Below, in pieces: positions 39,147 to 48,205 of a stretch of DNA of 48,205 nucleotides. Below the pieces are notes generated by a model, which saw only the letters and a list, made by a program, of their open reading frames with translations, was not told the DNA's origin and did no database searches. This DNA comes from Shewanella sp. (GTDB lineage: Bacteria > Pseudomonadota > Gammaproteobacteria > Enterobacterales > Shewanellaceae). Positions within the stretch are counted from its first letter, which is position 1, and each line of letters begins with the position of its first letter. The stretch is from contig JAJNAU010000010.1 in assembly GCA_021462625.1 (NCBI GenBank), forward strand, positions 1 to 48,205, read 5' to 3'. A program made the position numbers and the translations under genes.

Positions 39147-40845
39147 ATTGCGAAGTCTCCTGGGGTGGGAAACAAAGATCGACGGTGGTTCCGCCTTCGG
39201 CATTGCCGGCGAATTCTACCACACCCGCAAGCTTGCTCGCACGCTCGTGCATGATACTTATACCAAAGTGTTGATCTCTTTCCTTTATATGATCCAGGCC
39301 AATACCATTGTCGCAGATGCGTATATGCAGCATGCCATCATTTTCCAGTTGGCACTGGATATTGATTTGGCTGGCGTTAGCATGCTTGATGGCATTGAGT
39401 GTGGCTTCCCGGATCAGCTGCAGAATATGGATATGCTGATTGGCACTCAGCAGTGTTCCCGGCAGTTTGTAATCCAGGGTAATGATCACTTCTGTTTTAG
39501 CCCGTAGCTGATCCAGCATGGCTTCAATTGCCCGGCGCAGGTTGGGCTCTTTGGTGGTCAGGCGGAACGTGGACAACAGCTCCCTGAGCTGGGCATAGGC
39601 AGTGTTGATACCCTCGTTGATTTCATTCATCTGCTGCTTTACCCGGGCATTAGCGTTTGCTTTTTCCAAAGATTTGCGCAGTAGACTGATTTGGATCTTC
39701 AGGAAAGACAATAACTGCCCCAGTGAGTCGTGCAGCTCGCGGGCGATAATGCCGCGTTCTTCCATGAGCGCCAGTTGTTGACGCTGCTCGCCACTGTTGT
39801 GAATAACAATGGAGCGCGCCAGCATCATGGCGTAGTTGAGCAGCAGCAGTTGATTGGGCGTTTCGTCGGTGATGACATCAAGGTATCCCAGCTCTGACTC
39901 ATCGCATTTCAGCACAAATCTGGCGCTGGGTAACGAGCTTGCCGGCCAGCCTTGGGGATCGGTGATTTCATCGGTATCATCTTCATTCCCCAACAGCAGG
40001 CGGATATGTGTGAGTTGTTGATTTTTCCTCAACTTTTCCAGCAAATGCCCCAGTAACTGCCGATCCAGTGGCCGGGTATGCAGCAGCATCAGACTGTCGT
40101 ACAGCAGGGTCAGCTCAAGATGCGCCTGAGTCAGCGCTCGGGTTTTGTCCTCGACCTGAGACTCCAGATTGCGGTACAAGGAGGACAGTTCTCTGGCGGT
40201 ACTTTGCAAGGCATCGTTCAGCGCCGTCAGTTCAACATAGTTGGTCTTGGGCATTTCAAGCTCAAATTGTCCTTTCGAGATACTCTCGGCCGATACCATC
40301 ATCTGTTGCAGTGGGATAACCACCCGCTTGCGGGTATAGCGAACCGCAAAAAAGGCGATAAGCAACATCAGCCCAAGCCCCAGCAACTGACTGATGGCCA
40401 GCACCTTGAGCTTGAACTCGGCATGGTGCTCCATTTCCAGTACCAGCAGATCTATGGTGTCGACAAAGTCTTTCAGGGAGGTGGCATAGCTGCGGGAGTT
40501 TTCCTGCTGGATAAACTGTTTCATGGTTTGCCACTTGTCCACCACCAGGCTGTACTGGGCGCCCAGTGCTGCCGGAGCGGCCCAGGATACGGCGTGTTTG
40601 AGATCGTCTGAATACAGGGTGTTTTCAAATTGCCGGATTTTGTTTTCCGCTTCTTTACTGCCTGAGTCGGCAAAAAATATCAGGCGATAGCTTTGCATAC
40701 GCAGGGAGCCGGAGGCGTTGATCGCCCGGCTGTCTTCCAGGCTGTAGAACAAATTTCCCAAAGCAAAGGTGGCCAATCCACTGGACAGTAAAATCAGTAC
40801 CAACATTACCCCTAAAATTGTAGAGGTGAGACTGGCTTGTTTCAT
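39139..40845 (-). CDS. narQ: NarQ-type nitrate/nitrite sensor histidine kinase
   Basis: N-terminal TM plus P-box-like NASGSLRMQSYRL, HAMP, H-box ARELHDSLGQLLSFLK. Confidence 0.92.
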   Translation of the reverse strand: MKQASLTSTILGVMLVLILLSSGLATFALGNLFYSLEDSRAINASGSLRMQSYRLIFFADSGSKEAENKIRQFENTLYSDDLKHAVSWAAPAALGAQYSLVVDKWQTMKQFIQQENSRSYATSLKDFVDTIDLLVLEMEHHAEFKLKVLAISQLLGLGLMLLIAFFAVRYTRKRVVIPLQQMMVSAESISKGQFELEMPKTNYVELTALNDALQSTARELSSLYRNLESQVEDKTRALTQAHLELTLLYDSLMLLHTRPLDRQLLGHLLEKLRKNQQLTHIRLLLGNEDDTDEITDPQGWPASSLPSARFVLKCDESELGYLDVITDETPNQLLLLNYAMMLARSIVIHNSGEQRQQLALMEERGIIARELHDSLGQLLSFLKIQISLLRKSLEKANANARVKQQMNEINEGINTAYAQLRELLSTFRLTTKEPNLRRAIEAMLDQLRAKTEVIITLDYKLPGTLLSANQHIHILQLIREATLNAIKHANASQINIQCQLENDGMLHIRICDNGIGLDHIKERDQHFGISIMHERASKLAGVVEFAGNAEGGTTVDLCFPPQETSQYE

Positions 40846-40935
40846 GATGATTCCCGGTCAAATCAGGTGGCTTCCGGCTGTCTTTTTTAACACTTGTTGT
40901 ATTAGTAAGTGCTTTATCCTGAATAAAAAAGTTGA

Positions 40936-40957
40936 AAATGCGATCTAAATCTTGCGT
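40936..40957. promoter_or_regulatory. Weak CRP-like site upstream of nrfA
   Basis: AAATGCGATCTAAATCTTGCGT versus AAATGTGATCTAGATCACATTT; left half good, right half poor. Confidence 0.3.
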
Positions 40958-40989
40958 GTTTGTTAATCTAACGCAAGCTTCAATTCTGA

Positions 40990-41005
40990 TACCTATATAG
41001 GGGTA
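40990..41005. promoter_or_regulatory. NarL/NarP 7-2-7 binding site upstream of nrfA
   Basis: TACCTAT-AT-AGGGGTA matches TACYYMT N2 AKRRGTA at every consensus position. Confidence 0.75.
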
Positions 41006-41088
41006 TATTCATGTTTTTTAACTGTTTATAACTTTACCTTCAGAATGAGTGGGTTGCACAGCACTACCTGCATAAAGATGGAGATAAG

Positions 41089-42487
41089 ATGATGAAAGCG
41101 ATAACTGGAAAATCCTTTGCCCTGAGCGCATCGGTTGCCGCCAGCTTTATGGCAGCGGGCGTAATGGCCAGCGATAAGACTGAGCCACGTAACGAAGTTT
41201 ACAAAGACAAATTCAAAGATCAATATGCTAGCTGGCATGCGACCAGTGAAAGTAGCGAATTAATCGATCTACTGGCAGAAGACCCTAATCTGGTAATTCT
41301 GTGGGCTGGCTATGGCCTTGCCAAAGATTACAACAAGGCCCGGGGGCATATTTATGCAGTGGCCGACGTGCGCAACACTCTACGTACTGGTGCGCCTATG
41401 AGCGACACCGATGGTCCAATGCCAATGGCGTGCTGGAGCTGTAAGAGCCCTGGCGTTCCTCGTCTGATTGAAGATAAAGGTGAAGCCAGTTACTTCGATG
41501 GCAAGATAGGCAGCGGCAGTGCTGAAATTGTAAACAGTATCGGTTGCTCTGACGGCTATGAAAAAGGCTCACCAACGCTGCGTATTTCCCGTCCATTCGC
41601 CGAGCGTGCGCTGGAAGCCATCGACATGCCGTTCGACAAGGCCTCACTTAAAGATAAGCAGTCCATGGTATGTGCCCAGTGTCACGTGGAGTACTACTTC
41701 GAGAAAGGCGAAGGCCGTAAAGGCTGGGTGAAGTTCCCTTGGGATAAAGGCGTTACCGTAGAAGATATGGAAGCCTACTATGATGCACTGGACTTTGCTG
41801 ACCGGACTCATGCGCGCTCCAATACGCCTATGTTGAAAGCACAGCACCCTGGCGATGAAACCTGGATGCAGGGTGTACACGGTAAGAACAATGTAAGCTG
41901 TACTGATTGCCACATGCCACGTGTGACCAATGAGAAGGGCCGCAAGTTTACCGACCACAAAGTGGGTAACCCATTTGATCGCTTTGATGAAACCTGTGAC
42001 ACCTGCCATACCCAGGACAAAGAGTTCGTCATGTCCATCACCAAAGAGCGTCAGCAGAAGGTGAAATCACTGACCTTACTACTGAGCAGCAACTGGCTAA
42101 GGCTCACTTTGAAGCCGCCAAGGCCTGGTAAGTCGGTGCAACTGAAACGAAATGGCATCAATCCTCAAGGACATCCGTCACGCTCAATGGTGCTGTGACT
42201 ATGCGATTGCCTCTCACTGTGTGGCGGCTCACACTCCTGAAAAAGCACTGCGTATTCTGGGTACTTCTGTAGACAAGTCTGCCGATGCCCGTGTGAAACT
42301 GGCTCAGGTACTGGCCAAACACGGTGTGACTGAGCCGGTTGTGGTTCTGGACATCTCTACCAAGGCCAAGGCTCTGTAGGTGCTGGGTATGGATATGGAC
42401 AAGATGAATGCTGACAAGCAGAAGTTCCTCAAAGAGATCACGCCAAAGTGGGATGAGGAAGCCAAGAAGCGTGAAGCAACCTGCTGA
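41089..42487 (+). pseudogene. nrfA: Ammonia-forming cytochrome c nitrite reductase, multi-lesion pseudogene
   Basis: CWSCK, CAQCH, CTDCH, CDTCH present; CXXCH after NSIG replaced by CSDGY; frameshifts near 42061-42069 and 42141-42150, TAA at 42129, TAG at 42377, then [33 protein letters not shown]. Confidence 0.93.
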
Positions 42488-42492
42488 TCTCA

Positions 42493-42510
42493 TAGGGTCA
42501 ACAGACCCTA
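42493..42510. repeat. Minimal family 3 palindrome
   Basis: TAGGGTC AACA GACCCTA, 6 bp past the nrfA remnant stop. Confidence 0.85.
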
Positions 42511-42563
42511 GTGTAAAGAGCTGATACCCCCCAGTTTGCAGTTCCCCTGCAAGTTATCAGAGC

Positions 42564-42594
42564 AGCCCCCCGCCCAAGTGCAGGGGCTTTTTTT
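42564..42594 (+). terminator. Putative terminator after nrfA remnant
   Basis: AGCCCC ... GGGGCTTTTTTT. Confidence 0.65.
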
Positions 42595-42989
42595 GGAAGG
42601 GATACCTCTGAGGAGGCATTGTTACTCGGCAGTTAATCGATTGCAGTGGATTATCATACCAAGGCATTGAACACACTTTAGTGTTGGCCCTACCAGAGTT
42701 GGTGGGGTTAACACTATTAAGTAAATTTGTATGATCGATTTTATGATATCTATTGATATTAATTTTTAATGAGTGGTTGCGGCGTGCGAATCCATGCAAT
42801 GAGTTGGTAAATGTCGATTAATCTTCTTTGCTTGAGCGCCTATCTGGTTGTTTTCACTTTGTTTGAAGCATATTTAAAAGGTGTTTCCGGTGGTGTGTCG
42901 CTTGTTTTTCAATCTAGTTGATGTGACAATAGTTAGAGTTGAAATTATTATTGTTGTAATTAAATTAATAGTAGAAAGGAAGCGTTCGC

Positions 42990-44183
42990 ATGTCTCAGTT
43001 GTCTTTGAAAGAGAAGCATTTTTCACCCGATATTCCCCTGACGCTGGTATCTGATTGTTCACCGAAGGATTTTAAAGATTATCAGGCGTTGATGGCATTC
43101 GATGTGGCCAATACGCCCTGGCGTGAAACCTTGGCTCGCTCCTTTAAGACCGATAAACAGTTAGCGCGGGTATTCAGTAATATCAATCCCGTTGATGATG
43201 AGGTTTATCAGGTCATTGCCGCTCGTATCACACCTTACATAGCCCAACTGATGGATCAGGAAGATCCTGCCTGTCCTATCCGATTACAGTATGTCCCTGA
43301 GCAGGATGAAATGGATGTTGCTCCCCATGAGTTGGGTGATCAGCTGGCTGAAGATGACATGATGCCAGCGGGGACCTCCATCGTGCACAGATACCCAAAC
43401 CGGGTACTGTTTCTGGTGCATAACATCTGCGGAGCTTACTGTCGACACTGTACCCGCAAACGCATGGTTTCAGATCCGTTGAATGTTATTTCAATGGATA
43501 GAATTCGACAGTCGGTGGCGTACTTACAGGCACATCCTGAAATTGAAGATGTACTCCTGTCCGGCGGTGATCCTTTGCTTCTGACTGACGACCGACTGGA
43601 TACTATTTTATCCATGATTCGGGAGGCTAGGCCGGATTTGAAAATCCTGCGCATCGGTAGTCGCTTGCCAACTCAATTGCCAACGCGTATCACTCCAGAG
43701 TTATGTCGGGTGCTGGTCAAAAATCGGGTGACCTTGCTCAATACTCAGGTTAATCATCCGAAAGAGATAACATCGTTATTTATCAAACACATGACTATGC
43801 TGCGTAACAGCGGAATTATGCTAGGAAATCAAAGTGTGTTGATCAAAGGGGTCAACGATGATGTTGATGTGATGCGGGAGCTGGTGATGTCGCTTATCTC
43901 CAATGGCATCAGACCTTATTATGTGTATTCCATGGACCCTGCCCCAGGTAACAGTAAGTTTCAGGTTAGTTATGATCGCATGTTGGAGATCTATCATGGG
44001 ATCAGAGGCTGGGTATCAGGCCCTGCTATTCCGACCTTTATCGTAGACGGTATCGGTGGCCTTGGAAAAATGCCGGTACAGCCAGAATATGTCCGCAAGG
44101 AAACCAAGGAAGGGGAAACGCGCCTGATGGCGACAAATTTTGAGGGGCGCAGTGCCGACGTATCCTTCCTGCTTGGCAGTTAA
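42990..44183 (+). CDS. ablA: Lysine 2,3-aminomutase
   Basis: Radical SAM CGAYCRHCTRKR; YYVYSMDPAPGNSKFQV; PTFIVDGIGGLGKMPV. Confidence 0.93.
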   Translation: MSQLSLKEKHFSPDIPLTLVSDCSPKDFKDYQALMAFDVANTPWRETLARSFKTDKQLARVFSNINPVDDEVYQVIAARITPYIAQLMDQEDPACPIRLQYVPEQDEMDVAPHELGDQLAEDDMMPAGTSIVHRYPNRVLFLVHNICGAYCRHCTRKRMVSDPLNVISMDRIRQSVAYLQAHPEIEDVLLSGGDPLLLTDDRLDTILSMIREARPDLKILRIGSRLPTQLPTRITPELCRVLVKNRVTLLNTQVNHPKEITSLFIKHMTMLRNSGIMLGNQSVLIKGVNDDVDVMRELVMSLISNGIRPYYVYSMDPAPGNSKFQVSYDRMLEIYHGIRGWVSGPAIPTFIVDGIGGLGKMPVQPEYVRKETKEGETRLMATNFEGRSADVSFLLGS

Positions 44184-44185
44184 TA

Positions 44186-45616
44186 ATGCATCAGTTGGAT
44201 TACGCAATATTTGTTGCCTATCTACTTGGGTTACTTGGGTTTGGTTATTATCACTCTCTAAACCATCGTAACGGCGATGATTACTATTTGGGCGGAAGGG
44301 GGATAAAGGCCCGTCACGTCGGCTTTTCAATTGCGGCTACAGATGTAGGAGGTGGCTTCTCTATCGGGCTTGCCGGGTTGGGATTTTCCTTAGGCTTGGC
44401 AGGCAGCTGGCTGCTGTTTACCGGACTGTTGGGCGCATGGCTGTCTGCAGTAATCTTGATCCCGAAAGTGAAACAACTTGAGGCACAACATGGATTGTTG
44501 ACTTATCCTGATTTGCTCCGTCGCCGTTTTGGTGCGGGTGTCGCGCTAGTTGCAGCAGTCATTTCCTGTGTTGGCTATCTCGGATTTACCGGGGCTCAAA
44601 TGTTAGCCGGTGCAAAGTTGGCGGCTGCGACTTTACTGGCAGAGCCGGCCACAGGTATCTCCAATCTTGATTTGATGTTATGGGTGATCGGTGGTGTTAC
44701 CGTTATCTATACTGTATTTGGTGGTCTTAAGGCAGTGATCTACACCGACAGTGTTCAGTGGTTAGTGCTGTTATTGGGGCTATCGTTGTTTGCAATTCCC
44801 TTTGCGTTGAACGCTGTCGGCGGATGGGTTGGATTGCGCGCCAGCCTGCCTGCTTCGTATTTTTCTTTGTCATCATTAAGTGCCGCAACCGCATTTAATT
44901 GGTTGGTGACCATTACTCCTGTCTGGCTGGTGGCCATGACCTTATACCAACGGATGTTTGCCTGTCGGGATGCGGCTGCGGCGAAACGGGCCTGGTATTT
45001 GGCCGGTGTGCTGGAATACCCCTTGATGGCGTTTAGCGGTGTGGTGCTGGGCATGTGTGCCCGGGTATTGTTGCCGCAAATGGATGCGGAAATGGCGGTA
45101 CCCGCTATGATACGTGATCTGTTGCCTATCGGTATCACCGGGATAGTTATAGCCGCTTATTTTTCGGCAATTATGTCAACGGCAGACAGTTGCCTGATGG
45201 CGGCTTCGTCAAACCTTACTCAGGATGTACTTAACATTTCTCCACATCACCCCAGGGCAGTTCGCTTGTCCATGTTGGTGACAGCATTGTTGGGGGGCGT
45301 TGCCATGATACTTGCGTCAGCTGCTACCCAGGTGCTGGATGCTATTCTTTATGCATACGGCTTTATGGTATCTGGATTGGTGTTACCTACACTTGCTGCA
45401 TTGTATTGGCCTAGAGTTGATAGTTTTACCGCCATGGCTTCAATGCTCTGCGGCGGAGGATGTGCCATTTTGCTGATGACTAACCCGTTGGTATTACCAG
45501 GGCCCATGGCAAATTTGGGGTTGGATATGAGTGTTTATGGATTAATGCTGTCAGGAGGCGTGATGGCTGCCGGTGTTACAGTCGGCCATTGGAAGCGGAA
45601 AGATAAAGCGGTTTAA
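44186..45616 (+). CDS. Sodium:solute symporter family protein between ablA and ablB
   Basis: SSS-type polytopic protein: DDYYLGGRGIKARHVGFSIAATDVGGG and AAYFSAIMSTADSCLMAASSNLTQDV. Confidence 0.92.
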   Translation: MHQLDYAIFVAYLLGLLGFGYYHSLNHRNGDDYYLGGRGIKARHVGFSIAATDVGGGFSIGLAGLGFSLGLAGSWLLFTGLLGAWLSAVILIPKVKQLEAQHGLLTYPDLLRRRFGAGVALVAAVISCVGYLGFTGAQMLAGAKLAAATLLAEPATGISNLDLMLWVIGGVTVIYTVFGGLKAVIYTDSVQWLVLLLGLSLFAIPFALNAVGGWVGLRASLPASYFSLSSLSAATAFNWLVTITPVWLVAMTLYQRMFACRDAAAAKRAWYLAGVLEYPLMAFSGVVLGMCARVLLPQMDAEMAVPAMIRDLLPIGITGIVIAAYFSAIMSTADSCLMAASSNLTQDVLNISPHHPRAVRLSMLVTALLGGVAMILASAATQVLDAILYAYGFMVSGLVLPTLAALYWPRVDSFTAMASMLCGGGCAILLMTNPLVLPGPMANLGLDMSVYGLMLSGGVMAAGVTVGHWKRKDKAV

Positions 45617-45625
45617 GGAGTTAGC

Positions 45626-46486
45626 GTGGTAGTCATGAAGACTGAAGAATTTGATATTTGTAGCAGCCTGAAAGGAGCGAGCGTACAGTTTGGTCCTAAC
45701 AGTGACAGGGTGTATCTGATGTCGATGCAGCAGGGATCACCCAGTGTGTTGGCAAAGGCCATGCGTCAATTGGCCAAAGAGCAGATGCTTGGGAAGCTTA
45801 TCGCCAAAGTCAGACAAAGTGATGCAGAACCGTTTTTACAGCAGGGGTTTGTGGAAGAAGCGTGCTTACCCGGGTATTTTGGCTCTCATGGATTGGGGGG
45901 GGGAGAGGATGCTCTGTTACTGGCTGCATACCCTGACTCTCAGCGGCAGTATGAGTCCGGCTCAGCTGATTATGACAGGGTACTTGAACTGGCAACCATG
46001 AATATTACACCCTTTGTCCCCAATCGAAATTGGCAGATTATTCCTCTTGATCAGGGGCATGTGCACGAGATGGCACACCTGTACCGGGAAGTGTTCCCCA
46101 CTTATCCATTCCCGATCTATGATGGCGAATATCTGCGGCAGATGATGGCCAAGAATGTTAGATATTATGGCATTAAGTTTCAAAGTCGACTGGTGGCATT
46201 GGCTTCTGCAGAGCAGGATGCAGAGAATCTGGCTGTGGAGATGACAGATTTTGCGACATTGCCGGAGTTTCGCGGACAACATTTGGCTGGATCATTGCTC
46301 GCTACCATGGAGAGCGAAATGCAGCAGTCAGGCTATCAATTGGCCTACACTATTGCCAGAGCTGCCTCCGTCAGTATGAATCGAACTTTTGCCCGTCAGG
46401 GCTATGAATATCAGGGCCGGCTAATCAACAACACACAAATTTCAGGTAATCTTGAAAGTATGAATATCTGGAGCAAGGTACTCTGA
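45626..46486 (+). CDS. ablB: Putative beta-lysine N6-acetyltransferase (GNAT), GTG or downstream ATG start
   Basis: AblB-like HEMAHLYREVFPTYPFPIYDGEYLRQMM; AAGGAG upstream of the GTG; third gene of the ablA cassette. Confidence 0.88.
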   Translation: MVVMKTEEFDICSSLKGASVQFGPNSDRVYLMSMQQGSPSVLAKAMRQLAKEQMLGKLIAKVRQSDAEPFLQQGFVEEACLPGYFGSHGLGGGEDALLLAAYPDSQRQYESGSADYDRVLELATMNITPFVPNRNWQIIPLDQGHVHEMAHLYREVFPTYPFPIYDGEYLRQMMAKNVRYYGIKFQSRLVALASAEQDAENLAVEMTDFATLPEFRGQHLAGSLLATMESEMQQSGYQLAYTIARAASVSMNRTFARQGYEYQGRLINNTQISGNLESMNIWSKVL

Positions 46487-46532
46487 TCCCCAAATTTGGG
46501 GCTCTTGCAGTGATCTTGTAGTAACCTGAAAC

Positions 46533-47036
46533 TTAATCGCTGTCGTTGCTGTTATCCTGATTGTCAGGGTTATGAATATTACCAACTACCAACACAGGAG
46601 CGGCATCCAGATCTTCTGCATCCATCATATAGGCAATACGTTCAACAGCTGACAGCAATTGACTTTGCTCCCACTCATTCAATGCCTGATAGCGTTTAAT
46701 GAAGTGTTCTTGTAACGCCCTGGGCGCATCCTTGTGGACTTTTTTCCCTTGTTCACTCAGATAGAGGTGTACTTTACGTTTGTCACTCTGGCTGCGGATC
46801 CTGATAACAAGTCCCCTGGACTCAAGTCTATCTATGATGTTGGTCACGGTGGCCGGGCTGAGATTAATCTCATCGGCAACTTGCTTTGCCAACGGGCCGT
46901 CTAGCTGAGAGATTTGGTGCATCACCATCAACTGAGGCCCGGTCAGACCGGCAAATTTACTGAGTTGTTTTGAATGGATATCAATGGCCCGGATGATGCG
47001 GCGCAATGAAATCAAGAGTTGTTCGTATTTTTCCAT
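46533..47036 (-). CDS. MarR family transcriptional regulator
   Basis: wHTH: GPLAKQVADEINLSPATVTNIIDRLESRGLVIRIRSQSDKRKVHLYLSEQG. Confidence 0.9.
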   Translation of the reverse strand: MEKYEQLLISLRRIIRAIDIHSKQLSKFAGLTGPQLMVMHQISQLDGPLAKQVADEINLSPATVTNIIDRLESRGLVIRIRSQSDKRKVHLYLSEQGKKVHKDAPRALQEHFIKRYQALNEWEQSQLLSAVERIAYMMDAEDLDAAPVLVVGNIHNPDNQDNSNDSD

Positions 47037-47078
47037 AGTGCTCTATTCCAATGAACATCAGCACCTTAACGGCTTTAG

Positions 47079-47702
47079 TCATAGGTTGGAAGTCTTTTCC
47101 CGGGAATATCTTGCTGTTGATGTTGAACATCGGTTATTTGGACTGACGCCACCAGGCGTTATAAAGTGCAGCAGCGCAAAGCCGCCGTGACCGTATATAT
47201 AGGTTTCTATAAGGCCTATTAGGTTTTTGTGGAGGTTCAGTAAATCAGCTGCCTCACTCGATCCCTGACGCATGCCAATAAACCAGAGTGTGCCGCTGAG
47301 CGCCGCCAGCAACAAAGCCAGCAGTCCCAATCCTTCAACACAGGCCGCCAATCCCGCGGATCTGAATGGTGGCAGCGTGAGGGTTTGCAGGGTGTGAATG
47401 TCTTCTTTAATCACGTTAAAGCTACCCGCCAGCCAGGGATACAGAACCCGACAGGTACGACGCTTGAGTAAAATCCCCATAAATACAGGCACCAGCAGCA
47501 AGAGTCCTAGACCGACAACAATGTGATACCAATCCAGTGCGCCGAAACTGCTCGGCAGCGTGTCTGCATGGATATGCATGAAAGAGGAGGAGATGATCTG
47601 CAATATGACCGCGGTTAATATCAGCCCATGCCGCCATTTTTTCAATGGCGGCAGTCCGGAAAACAAGTCATTGATCCCGCGGGAAAGCTTGGATTCAGAC
47701 AT
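47079..47702 (-). CDS. Multi-TM protein, possibly cytochrome b-type membrane protein
   Basis: Four hydrophobic segments with His in WYHIVVGLGL and IYGHGGFALLHFI; family call tentative. Confidence 0.5.
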   Translation of the reverse strand: MSESKLSRGINDLFSGLPPLKKWRHGLILTAVILQIISSSFMHIHADTLPSSFGALDWYHIVVGLGLLLLVPVFMGILLKRRTCRVLYPWLAGSFNVIKEDIHTLQTLTLPPFRSAGLAACVEGLGLLALLLAALSGTLWFIGMRQGSSEAADLLNLHKNLIGLIETYIYGHGGFALLHFITPGGVSPNNRCSTSTARYSREKTSNL

Positions 47703-47880
47703 AGATTGTTAGGTTCAGTGGCCTTTGGTGATTTTTTTGCAGCAGTTTGTGGGTTCTTTATCCAAGGAAGAGGCTTTGGCCTACATGAGAAACCGATAAC
47801 GCAGGAGAAAGGGGCCACAAACGCTGCCCATAGGGCTGGGCTAAAAGCGTTTTATGCTTTGTTGAGGTGTAATTAATTGC

Positions 47881-48013
47881 TTAGCGAGGGTGCGAATAAG
47901 TCCTGTGGGTGCTCAGCGAGTGATGACAGCGCCTAGATGCGGCACACACCTTGCCGCGTCTAAAACGCTTTGTGATAGAGTGCAATTTAACCACAAAAGG
48001 TCAGCGGCCCTTA
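47881..48013. repeat. Composite repeat: family 1 left end joined to family 3 right end
   Basis: TTAGCGAGGGTGCGAATAAGTCCTGTGGGTGCTCAGCGAGTGATGACAGCGCCTAGATGCGG resembles 4701-4762; right end CCACAAAAGGTCAGCGGCCCTTA. Confidence 0.7.
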
Positions 48014-48117
48014 ATACTGACGAAGATGGATACTGACAGTGCGCCGTATTTCACTGAAAGGCGAGATGATTTTTGGTTAATGCTGGCAAGGTGAAGAAAT
48101 AAAAACGGGAAGATAGC

Positions 48118-48205
48118 TAGGGTCTGTTGACCTTTGAAGATGGTTTTTGCAGCACTTTGTCGTTGTTTTATACAAAGCAACGCGATTGTGGTGTAGTTGT
48201 TCTAC
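48118..48205 (+). repeat. Family 3-type element start, runs off the window
   Basis: CTAGGGTCTGTTGACCTTTG at 48118 onward. Confidence 0.6.

Noticed and set aside
40951-40977. Inverted repeat CTTGCGT ... ACGCAAG upstream of nrfA as an operator
   Set aside because: Only 7-bp arms with a 13-bp gap and no match to a known regulator; could be chance.
47700-47880. TTTTTGCAGCAGTTTGTGGGTTC... segment as a third boundary of a larger transposon shared with 48140
   Set aside because: Partial similarity to TTTTTGCAGCACTTTGTCGTTG near 48145 is visible, but the right part leaves the window, so a transposon cannot be delimited.
1-48205. CRISPR array, integron, toxin-antitoxin, restriction or phage defence system
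   Set aside because: No regularly spaced direct repeats, no attC-like array, no nuclease, methylase or toxin motif pair found on reading both strands.

Overview
Chromosomal window from a gammaproteobacterium, most likely Shewanella or a close relative (inferred from gene content and order only). It holds about 38 mostly housekeeping or accessory CDSs: PilZ-type protein (runs off the left edge), radA, YjiH-type permease, ubiV-ubiU divergent from ubiT, NDH-2, valS-holC, cysteine hydrolase plus GGDEF/EAL, pepA divergent from lptF-lptG, M32 carboxypeptidase, RhlE-type helicase, an M1-peptidase-like lipoprotein, an LpoB/COG3014/peptide deformylase/slyX/WD40 cluster, FkpA, ZntB, NarQP, an ablA-symporter-ablB cassette and a MarR regulator. 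Most notable observations: (1) nrfA is a multi-lesion pseudogene that also lost a CXXCH haem motif, while narQP and a perfect 7-2-7 NarP-type box upstream remain; (2) an intact 832-aa M1-like lipoprotein has lost HEXXH, NEG and apparently GAMEN motifs, so it is a candidate pseudoenzyme; (3) a 263-bp MITE with 15-bp TIRs and a TAA target duplication interrupts a GNAT gene, whose pre-insertion end can be reconstructed; (4) several intergenic repeat families (about 272 bp, about 160 bp and GGGTCTGTTGACC hairpins) with interchangeable ends are spread through the window; (5) further gene decay includes a KpsS/LipB-like capsule remnant, an NRAMP-like transporter, a GFA-family gene and a DUF2913 gene with one in-frame amber codon. 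No CRISPR array, rRNA, tRNA or complete prophage was seen. All family calls come from reading motifs by eye; no searches were run.
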